Source: Labrus mixtus
Taxonomy: Eukaryota > Chordata > Actinopteri > Labriformes > Labridae
DNA length: 64,000 nucleotides
Reading direction: 5' to 3'
Assembly: GCF_963584025.1 (NCBI RefSeq)
Contig: NC_083627.1
Span: forward strand, 6,185,672 to 6,249,671
Shown: piece after piece, positions 1 to 10,566 of the stretch
Position numbering within the stretch: position 1 is the stretch's first letter
Layout: every line of letters starts with the position of its first letter
Program-made: the position numbers and the translations under genes
Notes under the pieces: model-generated
Told to the model about the DNA's origin: nothing
Database searches by the model: none
Seen by the model: only the letters and a program-made list of their open reading frames with translations

Positions 1-866
1 GAACTGCTTTGAGTTTTTCCTCAAGAGATTCCTCTGGATTTTTTTATTTTACCTGGGGGGGGGGGGGGGGGGGGGGCGGGTTAACGTCTCATTTCTCAGC
101 AAATCAAAGCAGCTCTTAACCTTCTTTTCAGATTGAACTCTTAACTGTGATCAGAATCAGCTCAGAGGATTTAAGCCAGCGCTGCAGCTCCGATGCTCTC
201 ACACACAGACTGTATGAAACCTGGACGTAGTCATGGTGACGTCCCCAAAGGATTTCTACACCTCGATGGTGGCGGCCACCGTCTTCAAACATAAGCCCCC
301 TTTTTCAGACAAGAAAGTTTGACTCGTTTTCATTAAACCAGATGCTAAGAGTAAAGCATGGAGCAGTGTTTGTGAGAGTTTGATGACCCCAGAGGAGTCA
401 ACAATAAGTGTTTATTTATTTTATTCAAGGGCCATGACGTCGTTTCTTTCTGACTGAGTCACTGGGAATGTTTTGAAATCGTGGGCCGAGTTTCAAACCA
501 GTAATCAGTTTGGTCAGTACTTTAGGGGGATGTTTGGACTTTAAGGAACTGTTGACATAGTGAGAAGTCCTTTCTGAGCGTTCACTGAGTACACTGATGC
601 CTCTGTCTTATCTGTGAAGCTAAGGCCAGGAGCTGGTTAGTTTAGCTTAGCACAGAATCTGGAATAAAGGGGAACAAATTGCCTTGCTCGCCACGTCATA
701 ATCATTTATAAAATCATGATATTAAGTGAATATTTTTAAATATGTCGACTTTTCTTTGAACCCGTTTTCACCCACACAGAGAAAAGAGAAAGTTAAAGAC
801 AAGAAGAGCTCAAACTGTCTTGATGTTTACTATCTGCTGACCCCGTAACCCTGCTTCTGTCCTCAG
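1..866 (+). other. rnf19b: rnf19b intron (3' part)
   Basis: This is non-coding sequence ending in a good acceptor (tctgtcctcag, AG at 865-866) in front of the first visible rnf19b exon. It holds a G homopolymer of about 20 nt near 55-76. I see no exon in it. The upstream RING1 and IBR exons of the gene lie outside the window. Confidence 0.75.
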
Positions 867-1174
867 CTGATGACATCAAGCCGTGCCCTCGCTGTGGTGC
901 CTACATCATCAAGATGAATGACGGGAGCTGCAATCACATGACCTGCGCCGTGTGCGGCTGCGAGTTCTGCTGGCTCTGCATGAAGGAGATCTCCGACCTG
1001 CACTACCTCAGTCCTTCCGGCTGCACCTTCTGGGGGAAGAAGCCGTGGAGCAGGAAGAAGAAGATACTGTGGCAGCTGGGCACTCTGATCGGAGCTCCGG
1101 TCGGAATCACTCTCATCGCGGGCATCGCTGTTCCCGCCATGGTCATCGGTATCCCCGTTTATGTCGGCCGCAAG
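867..1174 (+). CDS. rnf19b: RNF19B-like RBR E3 ubiquitin ligase, RING2 and first membrane segment exon
   Basis: RNF19B is a membrane-anchored RING-between-RING E3 ligase. It takes ubiquitin from an E2 onto a RING2 cysteine and then passes it to substrate. The visible peptide starts DDIKPCPRCGAYIIKMNDGS and runs through the RING2 cysteine pattern (CPRC, CNHMTC, CGCEFC, WLC). By family knowledge the cysteine codon at 929-931, in GSCNHM, is the catalytic one. A hydrophobic stretch follows (LGTLIGAPVGITLIAGIAVP, then AMVIGIPVYVG), which is the first membrane segment. The exon opens with two bases of a split codon and ends in phase 0 at CGCAAG|gtgaga. The six exons give 443 residues of the C-terminal part, with every splice phase matching. 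RNF19B is preferred over the paralogue RNF19A because of the downstream VADAWRALK and DEDDGPIT sequences. Confidence 0.95.
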
Positions 1175-2466
1175 GTGAGACACCTTGAGACTTTTCCTAG
1201 TTACTTCAGTTTGTGGCATTTTCTGTTTTACTTGACTGTAAAAATACTTTTAATTAGAGTACATAATGACCCCGGTTCAATGTGCACAACCTAAAGAAAA
1301 TGATGTGCATGTGACTCCCTCCACTTCCTGCAGAATGACTGACGACAGGTTTTCACTTTTGGTCACTATCAATCAGAATTTTATGTACTTTTTTTTATGT
1401 TTGTTGATAATTAAAACAAAAGCCTTCTTTGGACACGATCCAGGGCTCAAACATGTTCAGTCAGAATTTCATCAAAACTCACTTTGAAACTAAATCCAGA
1501 ACCTCCCTGTCGAACAGAAATCAAGCCAACTCCACGTCTTCGAGTGAAAGCTAAGCCAAGGTCCCTCGTTTTGGAAGGAGCTCTATCCGTGTGTTATTTC
1601 ACTTCACTATGATCATATTTTTCGTCACCTTGCGGCCAAATTTGCCGGTTTGATTTGCGTCCAAGCGCTGAGTTGTATCCACTCCCTAACTCACCTGCTG
1701 CGCTGTCTTTGGTTCGGGGAAACACATCCACTCCCCGCCAAGAAACGTCCCGAGTCAACCAAAACATCAAGACCAGTCAGAGGACCGGCTCTCTGCAGAC
1801 ACGGTCACAACCACACATGTACCGAGGCCCAGAAGTGATGATTGAGTGGCTTTACTTTATTACATTTTTCATGAAAAGCTCCTGACTCCATCTATAAAGA
1901 GAAACCGACACTATTTATGTGTTTGAAGTCTTAATCTGGCACTTTGTTATCTTTATTCAATCCTATATACACGAGGACATTGGTTCCCATAGTGGGGTCC
2001 AGACCCTCTTAGGGGGGGCGTCAAAGATCTCAAGGGGGGGGGGGGCTGTGTTTCCTCTGAAGTCATAAAAATATGAACTTAAATCATGATAACACATTTA
2101 CTGGATGGTTTTCCTTTGTTTATAGCTGAGATGTCAGCAACACTTTTTTAAGCCTCAGGGTCACTTTCATAACGCTTCTACTCCAGAAATCAGAAGTGGA
2201 AAACAACACAGCTGTGAACTTACACACACACACAGACACACACACACTCTCACAGTTTACAGCACACACACAGCCCTTCTTTCTCAACCCTCCTCCAGTG
2301 ATTATCTGGAGTTTTAAACAATGCAGAACAGAAAACATTTTTCTGAGTTTCAGTTTGAAAAGCTGGTTTTCTTAGACAGAAAGTACCTTCGTTTCTCTTT
2401 TCAGCGTCACAGAAAAGCTTCCAATCACACCGACAACACTGACCTAAAGAAAAAGACTTCTGCTCG

Positions 2467-2909
2467 TTAAAGTCTTTATATGTGATTTTTCACACTTAAA
2501 TGTAATAGAAATCAAGTATATCCTCTGAAAATAACTCTGAGTCATGACTGTCTACAATGGGTGTAACACCCGAGTCCCACTGTCTGTGATGTTTTCAGAG
2601 TTTTCCGAGTCCTATCTTCAGTTTGTTTACATCGTCGGGACGGCCGGCTGACTCCTCCCCTCGTGTATAAAAGTTGTTTAATTGAGGGACTAGAGAAAAG
2701 AAGAATAACATACTGTACTCACTGCTTAACTGTGTTTCTAGATCACGCTCATTTCAGGTAAATTTACATGCAGTGTGAAGATACGAGCATAATGAAGATC
2801 GCTAGCATTAGCATGCTAACACAACAATGCACCGCGAGTTGTTTTGGTTTCATGCTGGTGCTCAAGGGCGACATCTGCTGGATCAAAAAATCACATATAA
2901 AGCCTTTAA
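2467..2909. mobile_element. Non-autonomous DNA element (MITE-like), copy 1
   Basis: The 443-bp element starts TTAAAGTCTTTATATGTGAT and ends ATCACATATAAAGCCTTTAA, giving terminal inverted repeats of about 24 nt with one mismatch. A near-identical copy lies at 48724-49174, differing at only a handful of bases plus a small insertion near the right end. It has no coding capacity. Both ends carry TTAA, which is either the target duplication (as for piggyBac-type elements) or part of the inverted repeat. I see no longer target duplication. The superfamily is therefore unassigned. Confidence 0.8.
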
Positions 2910-3201
2910 AATCTGTGTGTGTGTCTCGTATTGTCTTAATTTAATGATGTGAGGTCATCAAGGAATATTAAACATTGAAGAAATATAAAGACTGAGGACG
3001 ATTGATATTAAAGTTCCTGAAACAGAGTAGGAAACTATTTTCATATAAACTGTAATGAACAAGTTACTGCAAGTTCAGAATCTGAGTTAAAATACAAAAA
3101 GCACATCATAAAATATTTCTGTTTAAGTTTTCAAATGTCAAGAGCTCTCCAGCTTTTACAACAAAGATGACAAACATGAAAAGATTTGCAAAATCAACCA
3201 C

Positions 3202-3285
3202 TCGAGTTAAGGTAACTGATACATCCTCCTGAACAATACGAGTCCTTGGATTATTCAGGAGGATGTAGCAGTTACTTTAATTCGA
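3202..3285 (+). ncRNA. Long intronic hairpin, possible small-RNA precursor
   Basis: The arms 3202-3233 and 3254-3285 are 32 nt each. As RNA they pair with 29 Watson-Crick pairs, two G-U pairs and one A-G mismatch. A C-A mismatch and three more pairs extend the stem into a loop of about 12 nt. Length and shape resemble a pre-miRNA, but I recognise no known miRNA seed. It could equally be a fold-back transposon remnant. The arms are symmetric, so either strand could be the source if transcribed. It lies inside an rnf19b intron. Confidence 0.35.
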
Positions 3286-3482
3286 CCAGAAACATACGGG
3301 ACGCCACAGAGTTTAAATAAAGATTTTAAACGCCCTCCAAAGTAATCAAAGAAACAAATGAAACCAAAGGGACTGGAGACTAAAAAAGAACAAAAGATAG
3401 AAAGGTGTTGAGCTAACCGACTCACAATGGGGTCGTCGCTCTCGGCACCTCCCCCTGAAACTACCTAAGAAAACGAACCCAC

Positions 3483-3642
3483 GGGGGCGCTGGTGGTGTA
3501 GTGGAGAGGCTGTAGTCCACAAAGCGGGCGGCCCAGGTTCGAATCCTCCTTTCCCCCGCTCTCTCTCTCTCTCTCTCCCCCTGATTTCTGACTCTACCCA
3601 CTATCCTGTCTCTACAATAAAGACAAAAAGCCCAAAAACAAA
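3483..3642 (+). mobile_element. tRNA-derived SINE with internal (CT)n, copy A
   Basis: The head carries a perfect Pol III box A (TGGTGTAGTGG, 3494-3504) and a perfect box B (GGTTCGAATCC, 3536-3546). A (CT)n run, a CTGATTTCTGACTCTACCCA segment and a tail with AATAAAGACAAAAAGCCCAAA follow. The same order of parts recurs at 15064-15280 and, inverted, at 8143-8325, 28197-28365 and 37708-37860. A head-only copy lies at 23709-23822. This is a tRNA-related SINE, not a functional tRNA gene: there is no acceptor stem. Confidence 0.85.
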
Positions 3643-4229
3643 TCTTCTAAGAAAACTAAACTACTGAAGAAGAAAAAATAGAACTAAAGTTTATCTCCAG
3701 CCCAAAGTAAAATATCCAAACCCAGTAATCTAAACATGCATGAGTAAGAAATACCTGAGTAGTGGAAAAAGAGACGGAGCCTAAGACTTAATGTTATTAT
3801 TATAATTGATTTACAAGTTACTGGAATCAGAAACAGCACGTCTTCTTCTCCTCTGAACTTGATGACTGCGCCGTTGAAAGCAGCTCTGGTGTCTGCGTGT
3901 GTTTCATTATTTCATGTTTGTGTAACGGTGTGTGCTGAAGGCCGATGGTCTTTCAAAATATCTGCAAGAGGAAGAAATGACTCAACAAGGGGCTGCTTGG
4001 ACGCTCTGTAGCACATTAAGACACTGTAGCTGTAGCGCCCCCTAGTGGAGAACAGTGGAACAACACGTTCAACACTGCAGATCTTGAAAAGTCTAAGTGT
4101 GGTTATTTCCTGTGAATGAACTCGAGTTTTAAATATGAGTATTCATAATCAGTGAGAGTCATGTTAGTATTTAACCTCCAGCCCCCTGCCTGTGTGCTAA
4201 CCTGCAGCGTCTCTCTCCTTCTGCTGCAG

Positions 4230-4344
4230 ATCCACGCCCACTACGAGCTGAAGAAGTCGTCTCGTCACAGAAGGAACCTGGCCATCACGGGGGGCGTGGC
4301 CTTGTCCATCGTCACAGCCCCGGTCATCGCAGCTGTCAGCGTGG
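4230..4344 (+). CDS. rnf19b: RNF19B-like exon, second membrane segment start
   Basis: The exon encodes IHAHYELKKSSRHRRNLAIT and continues GGVALSIVTAPVIAAVSV, the basic loop and first half of the second membrane segment of RNF19 proteins. The acceptor is ctgctgcag and the donor G|gtaaga. It ends in phase 1 and joins the next exon to read VGIGVPIM. Confidence 0.95.
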
Positions 4345-5245
4345 GTAAGAAGCTCGACGGGGGCCGTCAGTGATTATTATTCGCTGTGAAGGTGTCGGGA
4401 TGACGACCAAAAAAAAAAAAACAAACAGCAGGGAGACACACTGCTGTTCACCGTGTAGAAGACAGGAAGAGCTTCTGTTGAATAAAACATACACAGGGAT
4501 TTCTATTTATGCTTTCATAGAATTTAATTTAATAGAAAAGAGTAGAATATAATTAGAAAAAAATAATTTTATGTAAAAATCGAGAGCTCTTTAACTCTTT
4601 AAATGCCAAATGGAGCAGCAAGAAATTCAGCCAGTCTCACAGATGATTGGAGTAGATCCTGAAGTATGTACTAATTAAAAATAGATTTTGAATCATGAAT
4701 CATGACTCACTTTGAATCAAAAATAGATTCTGAATGGAATCGTGACCCCAAGAATCAAAATCGACTCATGAGACACCCAAAGATTCCCAGCCCTAACTAT
4801 AATAGAGTAGAGTAGAAAGGATAATTTACTTCTTAAATACATTTTTAGTAGCCACAGGGACTCTATAGCGCCTCCCAGAGCGCTACAGTCATAAAACGTA
4901 GAGCTACAACCTGACAAGAGATAACAGATTTTAAGAAATGCAGGCGTGAACTACAGGAAAATCTATCTCTAATAAAACAGAAAAGGTTTATTCTTTATTA
5001 TCTTTTTCTTGCGTCATGAACCCAAACTTTATTTATTTTTTACAGGGTTAGACATTTCACAGTAAAGCCGTCGCACAGCCACACACATGTTTTTTATTAG
5101 AAGAAGAAGAAAGAAATGGCGCTACGAATCAAAATCTACTTCTTCAAAGTTCTCTGTTAAGCTAATTTACAAAAAATGTGAATTACAGTTTCAGGGGTTT
5201 TTGGGTGATAAAGGTGTTAATGTAGTTCGATGTGATTCTTTTCAG
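4345..5245 (+). other. rnf19b: rnf19b intron with MITE remnant
   Basis: About 0.9 kb, bounded by gtaaga and ttcag. Around 4690-4798 it holds sequence ending GATTCCCAGCCCTAA, the typical right end of a teleost hAT-like MITE (TTAGGGCTGGGAATC on the other strand), with repeated GAATCA motifs. The left end is not clear. Nothing else is recognised. Confidence 0.6.
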
Positions 5246-5386
5246 GTATCGGCGTTCCCATCATGCTGGCCTACGTGTACGGCGTGGTGCCCATCTCTCT
5301 GTGTCGGGGGGGAGGCTGTGGTGTCAGCAGGGGGAAGGGGCGAGGAGTGCGCATCGACTTTGATGAAGACGATGGTCCAATCACAG
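5246..5386 (+). CDS. rnf19b: RNF19B-like exon, end of second membrane segment
   Basis: The exon encodes GIGVPIMLAYVYGVVPISLC followed by RGGGCGVSRGKGRGVRIDFD and EDDGPIT. This is the end of the second membrane segment and the start of the cytoplasmic tail. The sequence is among the best conserved in the family. Splice sites are ttcag|GTATC and TCACAG|gtgagg, ending in phase 1. Confidence 0.95.
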
Positions 5387-5471
5387 GTGAGGACACAAAA
5401 CTGCATTTACAATTAATTAAATGTAAACTTTTTCATTTGTACTTAAAAAAAAAACATTTAAAATGTTTCAG

Positions 5472-5661
5472 TGGCGGATGCGTGGCGAGCCCTGAAGTCG
5501 CCCAGCCTGGGAGAGAGCAGTCTGGACGGGGCGGTTAGCGGGATGAGCACCACCTCCCCCAGCGAGGGGCTCTCCGTGGCCCCCGGGACTCTGGGGGACA
5601 CTCCCCACTTTAACACCCTGGCAGGCGGCGCCCTGGGGACACGCACCAGCAAATACAGCAG
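5472..5661 (+). CDS. rnf19b: RNF19B-like exon, cytoplasmic tail part 1
   Basis: The exon encodes VADAWRALKSPSLGESSLDG, then serine-rich sequence (SGMSTTSPSEGLSV) and ends TRTSKYSR. VADAWRALK and LGESS are diagnostic of RNF19B tails. The acceptor is tttcag at 5466-5471; the donor is AGCAG|gtgagg. It ends in phase 2. Confidence 0.93.
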
Positions 5662-6057
5662 GTGAGGAAGAAGCTGAGGTCAGAGTTCAGGAGTTTCTGT
5701 TTTTTTTCCCGTTCTGCTCTGAGGTCAAAGTTGTCCAGAAAATATTTTTCAAGGACTGCAGGTCATCTTTGTGACCATCTTCTGAGCTGTTTTTGAGAAA
5801 GGATGCAGCTGTTCATTGTCTTGTAAATTGAGTTGGTAGCGAAACAAGAATCTCCACCAGTATGACTAGAGACACAACATTACAAAATAAACCTGCCAGT
5901 GTCTGATTCTCTTAATCCCCCCCCCCCCCCACCCCTTCCCCTTCCCATTCCCAGTGGGTCTGTCTCTGAAATCAAAGAAGGTGATAGAAAAAACAGTTTT
6001 AGTCTGTGTGCACAATCAGACAGATCCGTGTTATTGATCATGTTTGTTCTCCTCCAG

Positions 6058-6192
6058 GTTGGAGGTGCAGGCGGGAGAGCTGGCTAAAGAGTCCGCTCAG
6101 AGGGAGACGGGCAGCCTGGGAGCAGGGAGCGACTGCGCCAGCACCCGAGGGATGGCCGGCTCTATAATCTCCTCCTACACACTACCTGACAG
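6058..6192 (+). CDS. rnf19b: RNF19B-like exon, cytoplasmic tail part 2
   Basis: The exon encodes RLEVQAGELAKESAQRETGS followed by LGAGSDCASTRGMAGSIISS and YTLPDR. The MAGSIISSY block is conserved in RNF19B. The acceptor cctccag follows an intron that carries a C homopolymer near 5917-5930. The donor is GACAG|gtgacc, and it ends in phase 2. Confidence 0.93.
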
Positions 6193-6452
6193 GTGACCCT
6201 TTACTCTTCTTCTCTGGTGTCTTTGACCTCTTTCTCTCGCCTTGCTATACAACATGTTTAATACTTCTTCACACATTCTCTATGAGTTGTGTTAGCTGTC
6301 TGAGGTTCAAATTATCTTCTACTCAACATAAATAATATTTTAATAAATCTAATAATACATTTTTAGCAGGAATGGCTTAAAAGCTCAACAGTCTTTAGGT
6401 GTTTGATCTAAACACAGGAAGTGTCTCACTGGGCCTGACTTGTTCTCTGCAG

Positions 6453-6897
6453 GGACTGCACCAACCTGGAGATCCAGGTGGACATCGAGACCAAACCCAG
6501 CCATCTCTGCCTGACCAGCGAAGAGGACCTGACCCCGCCTCCCGGCTCTGCTGCCATGGCGACCGTCTCAGGAGGGGAGGAGCCCCAGGACTGCAGCTCC
6601 AGGAGGGGCGGGGCTCTGTCCGGCTCTGCGTTGGGACTGTCTGCAGGCGCGTCGATCAGGGAGGGGCTCCGAGACGTCACGCTGGCCCAGCCGGAGAGCA
6701 TCCGCAGCGACCTGGAGATGTCGGACACTCAGTCAGACGACATCGCAGAGCTGACATCCGACGACTGTGACTCCCCACACCCGAAAAGCTGTCACCTGGC
6801 CGCCGGCCAGCAGGCCCAGCCCCCCTCCTGCCGAGCCCTAAACCCCCCCGAAGGCCTTCACTGTCCCGCAGACGGCAACGTCATCCTCTACGTCTGA
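6453..6897 (+). CDS. rnf19b: RNF19B-like terminal coding exon
   Basis: The last coding exon begins RDCTNLEIQVDIETKPSH and contains the conserved block SLAQPESIRSDLE-like (here TLAQPESIRSDLEMSDTQSD), followed by an acidic DD/SDDCDSP region. It ends GNVILYV with TGA at 6895-6897. The central part is a low-complexity Gly/Ser/Ala region that diverges quickly in this family. Together the six exons encode the C-terminal 443 residues. Confidence 0.95.
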
Positions 6898-6931
6898 GAG
6901 AAACGCTGCTCTCAGGATTGCACAAAAAACG

Positions 6932-6933
<2 letters not shown>

Positions 6934-6962
<29 letters not shown>

Positions 6963-7035
6963 GCAAAGATTACACATTTATCCTCCTCTTCTTCATCATG
7001 GCTTTTTCTCTTTATTTCTGGTTTGCTGCTTCTGT

Positions 7036-7084
<49 letters not shown>
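6934..7084. repeat. rnf19b: C29 homopolymer and (AC)n in the rnf19b 3' UTR
   Basis: A 29-nt C run (6934-6962) begins 36 nt after the stop codon, and a (AC)n tract of about 24 units follows at 7037-7084. In the mRNA these give a poly(C) stretch of the kind bound by PCBP proteins and a CA-repeat of the kind bound by hnRNP L. Homopolymer length may be an assembly error. Confidence 0.85.
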
Positions 7085-7085
<1 letters not shown>

Positions 7086-7413
7086 GTCTTCAACACAAAC
7101 AGTTTGTTTACTTTTGTCCGTCTGTCTTATCTTTCCACCTGTCAATCTCCTCACTGAGAACATTGTCAGGGTTCTACCTCTGAGATTTCTAACACGATGA
7201 TTTATGTTTACTCCTCGGTGCAAATGCCTTGGCTACTTAAGCAAAAAAAAAAAAAGAAAAAAAAAAAAGAGGTACACATTTTCCAGAAGAAATCTCAAAA
7301 TTAAAAGACAAGGTGATAAGTCACCAAGCACAGCAGAAGGAGGATTGTTTGCATAGGACGACGGGGATGTTTATAACAATGTGTGAATGAATGTGGACTA
7401 TCGTGGCTTTATT

Positions 7414-7417
<4 letters not shown>

Positions 7418-7463
<46 letters not shown>
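7418..7463. repeat. (CT)n microsatellite
   Basis: About 23 CT units in the probable rnf19b 3' UTR. A (GGA)n tract lies further along at 7637-7680. Confidence 0.95.
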
Positions 7464-7466
<3 letters not shown>

Positions 7467-8142
7467 ATTTATATTCAGATGACCTTGAATTTGAATATTT
7501 CCTGTGTGCATGAGTCTGCATGAGCCTGGTGTGAGAGGATGAAGAAGAAGGCAGTGAGATTCTGTTACACTGGCGGGGAAAGTTAAAGTTTACTTGAGAG
7601 GACAAAGCTGCACTGAAATCTCATTTTCCCTGCACAGAGGAGGAGGAGGAGGAGGAGGAGGAGGAGGATGAGGAGGATGAGGATGCAGTGTTTGGAATTA
7701 AAGAAAATAAGTGATTGAGTTCTGACAATGACCTGGAGAGAGAGGCGCTGAGGTTTAACCGCACTGAGAGAAGCCGTTTTCCTCTATTATTATTATTATT
7801 ATTTTTTTACCTTTTAGGACCTTTTTCAGGTTTGTCTTTTATTTATTTGCACTGAGATGATCGGACATATTTATTGTTTTTACAAATAATCCACGGTGCG
7901 TAAGGCAAGATATATGCCACATCTTTGACATATCAAACTAAATTATCAAAACATTTTCAGGACTTAACCGGAGAGATACACTTTAATGTCCTCGTAGGGA
8001 AATTTGTCTCGGCGTTGTCCTGCATGTTTACAGAGAATAAAACATACTCTAACAGAAACACACAATTACTTTGACTTGAAGTAGATAAAAACACTTTTAC
8101 ACAATTACAATTAACAATATTTTTTCTTTCTTTTTTTAGATA

Positions 8143-8325
8143 TATTTTTGGGCTATTTGCCTTTATTTGATCGGACAGTGGACAGAGTTGGTAATCAGGG
8201 AGAGAGAGAGAGAGAGAGTGCAGGGAAGAAGCTGCAGGTCAGATTCTAACGGGGGCCGCCAGCTTGGAGGACTACAGCCTCAGTACATTGGGTGCAACCT
8301 AACCGCTAAGCCGCCTGCGCCCCCG
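8143..8325 (-). mobile_element. tRNA-derived SINE, copy B (inverted)
   Basis: On the minus strand this reads GGGGGCGCAGGCGGCTTAGC, then a degenerate box B region, (CT)n and the TGATTACCAACTC..GTCCACTGTCCGATC..AAATAGCCCAAAAATA tail. It matches copy A in order and content but is older. It lies in the probable rnf19b 3' UTR, antisense to the gene. Confidence 0.75.
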
Positions 8326-8712
8326 TATTGAAAAAGTGTTTGATCTGCAGTTGTCTTCATTTTTAAGTTTTGTTGATGAGTGCTCTCTTTTTGAACAAGA
8401 GGTTTAAGACAAAACAATCGGCAGATTAAAAAAACAGCAAACCGTCACTTTCTCAAAAAATGAAAAGCCGAGATCATCTCTAAACATTTTAGACACACGG
8501 GCGTCTGGCCCTTTTTCTCTGGTAGGGATGATGAACACTTGACTTCCCCGTTGACGCTGTGTCTCTCTCTCTCTCTCTAACCCAATCCTGCTCCCTCGTC
8601 ATTGTCAGAACTCTCTCTGATTGGTCCTTGAGTGTGTGTGTTTCTTGTGACACGCACACCCAGCCGGTTTTGGTCTTTGATGTGGTTACTGGCAATCTGA
8701 CCCACTTGAATG

Positions 8713-8715
<3 letters not shown>

Positions 8716-8803
<88 letters not shown>

Positions 8804-8848
8804 GTGCGTGTGTGCGTGCGTGCGTGCGTGCGTGCGTGTGCGTGTGTG
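8716..8848. repeat. (GT)n microsatellite with GTGC variants
   Basis: About 130 nt of GT units. The 3' third is interrupted by GTGC units (gtgcgtgcgtgc). It is open in several frames as Val-Cys repeats and is not coding. Confidence 0.95.
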
Positions 8849-9880
8849 TATGGACTCTTTCTGAATGTATTTGTTGGTCTCACTTGTTGTTTTTTTTGAA
8901 TGAGCACTTGTGCACTTTATCTGAATTGATCTTATTTATCTTTTATTTTTTGTTGCTTTTCATCCTGTGTTGCTCTGAGTGAGTTTACTCCAGTTTCATA
9001 CTGAAAGTCTGTGGTACAACCAAAATAAATCACCTCCTGAAGGCCTTTTATGTTGGATGTAACTAACGAAGAGTTTGGCTCCAGAATCATCTATAATCAT
9101 TCTCGAAGATAAATGCTCTGTCATGTTTATTATCCTGTATTTTTAAGGTCACTCTGTGGGTTTATATCAACTCTATGATCCTGTAATTATCCTGTTGTTT
9201 TTTTTATCTCTAACTTCATCATTTTATATTTTACCAATCATCTCTTTTTGGTCTTTTGGAGCCAAACTCTTCAAACATCAACGCCGATAAGCTCTTTTTT
9301 AATCATGCTCACCTGCCTGAATTGTTTCTTAGCTTTGTATCACCTCTGTGCTTCAGTTTCACAAACGGCTCCCTCCAGGTTTTCCTTTTAATCGGAAAAG
9401 GAATCAACTCGGGAGCCTTTCTCATCTCAGAGTAGCTTTATGGATTTAGCTGCTTATAGAAGTTGGCGGTGCTTTGTTTGGTCTGCACTTATCACTCGTT
9501 TCCGCCTGCCTACCTGTGAGAAAACACGAGAATGTACCACAGACGGAGCGCCCACAGGTGGTCCGGTCATGATTTTGGGAAGGTTTTAGAGTATATAGAT
9601 AGCAATATTTAAGTGTTATTATATTGTTTGTGTATTTCCTGTCACTGTTAAAAGCCCCCGCGCTGTGTGGGGTTCTACATGCAGGACTGTGAAAGACGAC
9701 TTGTGGACCTTTGGGGACGAATAAATAAAACACAATCTGATGTTGCACCAAAGCATTGCGTCGTGGTTTATTACACCGTGCACAACAGAAACTAACAAAA
9801 CTGTTTCTCTGTCATTCTTTGATACATCTACACTGGGAATGAAATCGTCACAGTATGCAGCCCTTCACTGAAATGGAAGA

Positions 9881-10050
9881 AGTCTTAATAACAATAACTT
9901 TATTTATACAGCACCTTTAAAAACACGGGTTGACAAGGTGCTTTGACTTACAGAAAAAGCATTAAAAAAAAAAAACAAAGAGCATCAATGACAGCAAGAA
10001 TATAGACAACGCAAAATAACCAGAATAATAAAAAACAACCCAAACACATA
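9881..10050 (-). mobile_element. Dispersed teleost repeat fragment, left flank of minisatellite
   Basis: It begins CTTTATTTATACAGCACCTT, a start seen in common fish retroelement-derived repeats (on the minus strand it ends AAAGGTGCTGTATAAATAAA). An A-rich stretch follows. Similar material (TTTCTAAAGCATGTTTGAAG, then TTCAAAGTGTTTCACATAAG) resumes at about 10567-10700 beyond the minisatellite, so the 46-bp units probably expanded inside this repeat. Confidence 0.45.
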
Positions 10051-10566
10051 AGAACCAGTACAGCAAAATACCCAACAAAGATATTTAACCATTATAAGAA
10101 CCAGTACAGCAAAATACCCAATAAAGATATTTAACCATTATAAGAACCAGTACAGCAAAATACCCAATAAAGATATTTAACCATTATAAGAACCAGTACA
10201 GCAAAATACCCAATAAAGATATTTAACCATTATAAGAACCAGTACAGCAAAATACCCAATAAAGATATTTAACCATTATAAGAACCAGTACAGCAAAATA
10301 CCCAATAAAGATATTTAACCATTATAAGAACCAGTACAGCAAAATACCCAACAAAGATATTTAACCATCATAAGAACCAGTACAGCAAAATACCCAATAA
10401 AGGTATTTAACCATTATAAGAACCAGTACAGCAAAATACCCAACAAAGATATTTAACCATCATAAGAACCAGTACAGCAAAATACCCAATAAAGATATTT
10501 AACCATTATAAGAACCAGTACAGCAAAATACCCAATAAAGATATTTAACCATTATAAGAACCAGTA
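10051..10566. repeat. 46-bp minisatellite, 11 full units
   Basis: The unit begins AGAACCAGTACAGCAAAATA and ends AACCATTATA. Units start at 10051, 10097, 10143 and so on every 46 nt up to 10511, with a partial unit at 10557. Units differ by single substitutions (CCAATAAAG or CCAACAAAG; CATTATAAG or CATCATAAG). It is a direct tandem repeat without spacers and has no coding potential. Confidence 0.97.

Larger units (their letters stand above)
1175..4229 (+). other. rnf19b: rnf19b intron between RING2 and second membrane exon
   Basis: This is a 3.05-kb intron bounded by gtgaga and ctgctgcag. It contains a 443-bp MITE-like repeat (2467-2909), an 84-nt hairpin (3202-3285) and a tRNA-derived SINE (3483-3642), each listed separately. 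I found no coding exon. Open frames at 1266-1487 and 1650-1885 resemble no family. Confidence 0.8.
6898..9750 (+). other. rnf19b: rnf19b 3' UTR and downstream region
   Basis: No coding sequence follows the stop codon. The probable 3' UTR is full of simple sequence: a run of 29 C at 6934-6962, (AC)n at 7037-7084, (CT)n at 7418-7463, (GGA)n at 7637-7680, an inverted SINE at 8143-8325 and (GT)n at 8716-8848. Candidate AATAAA polyadenylation signals are at 8036-8041, 9024-9029 and 9724-9729. The last is followed by GT-rich sequence. Which one is used cannot be read from sequence alone. Confidence 0.55.

Noticed and set aside
863..1219. 118-codon frame antisense to the RING2 exon
   Set aside because: Shadow of the conserved rnf19b exon on the opposite strand.
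3494..3546. Possible tRNA gene (perfect boxes A and B), and similarly at 15138, 18475 and 63250
   Set aside because: No acceptor stem or full cloverleaf. The same sequence recurs with SINE bodies and tails.
10051..10566. Possible CRISPR-like array
   Set aside because: The 46-bp units are directly adjacent with no unique spacers, and the genome is eukaryotic.
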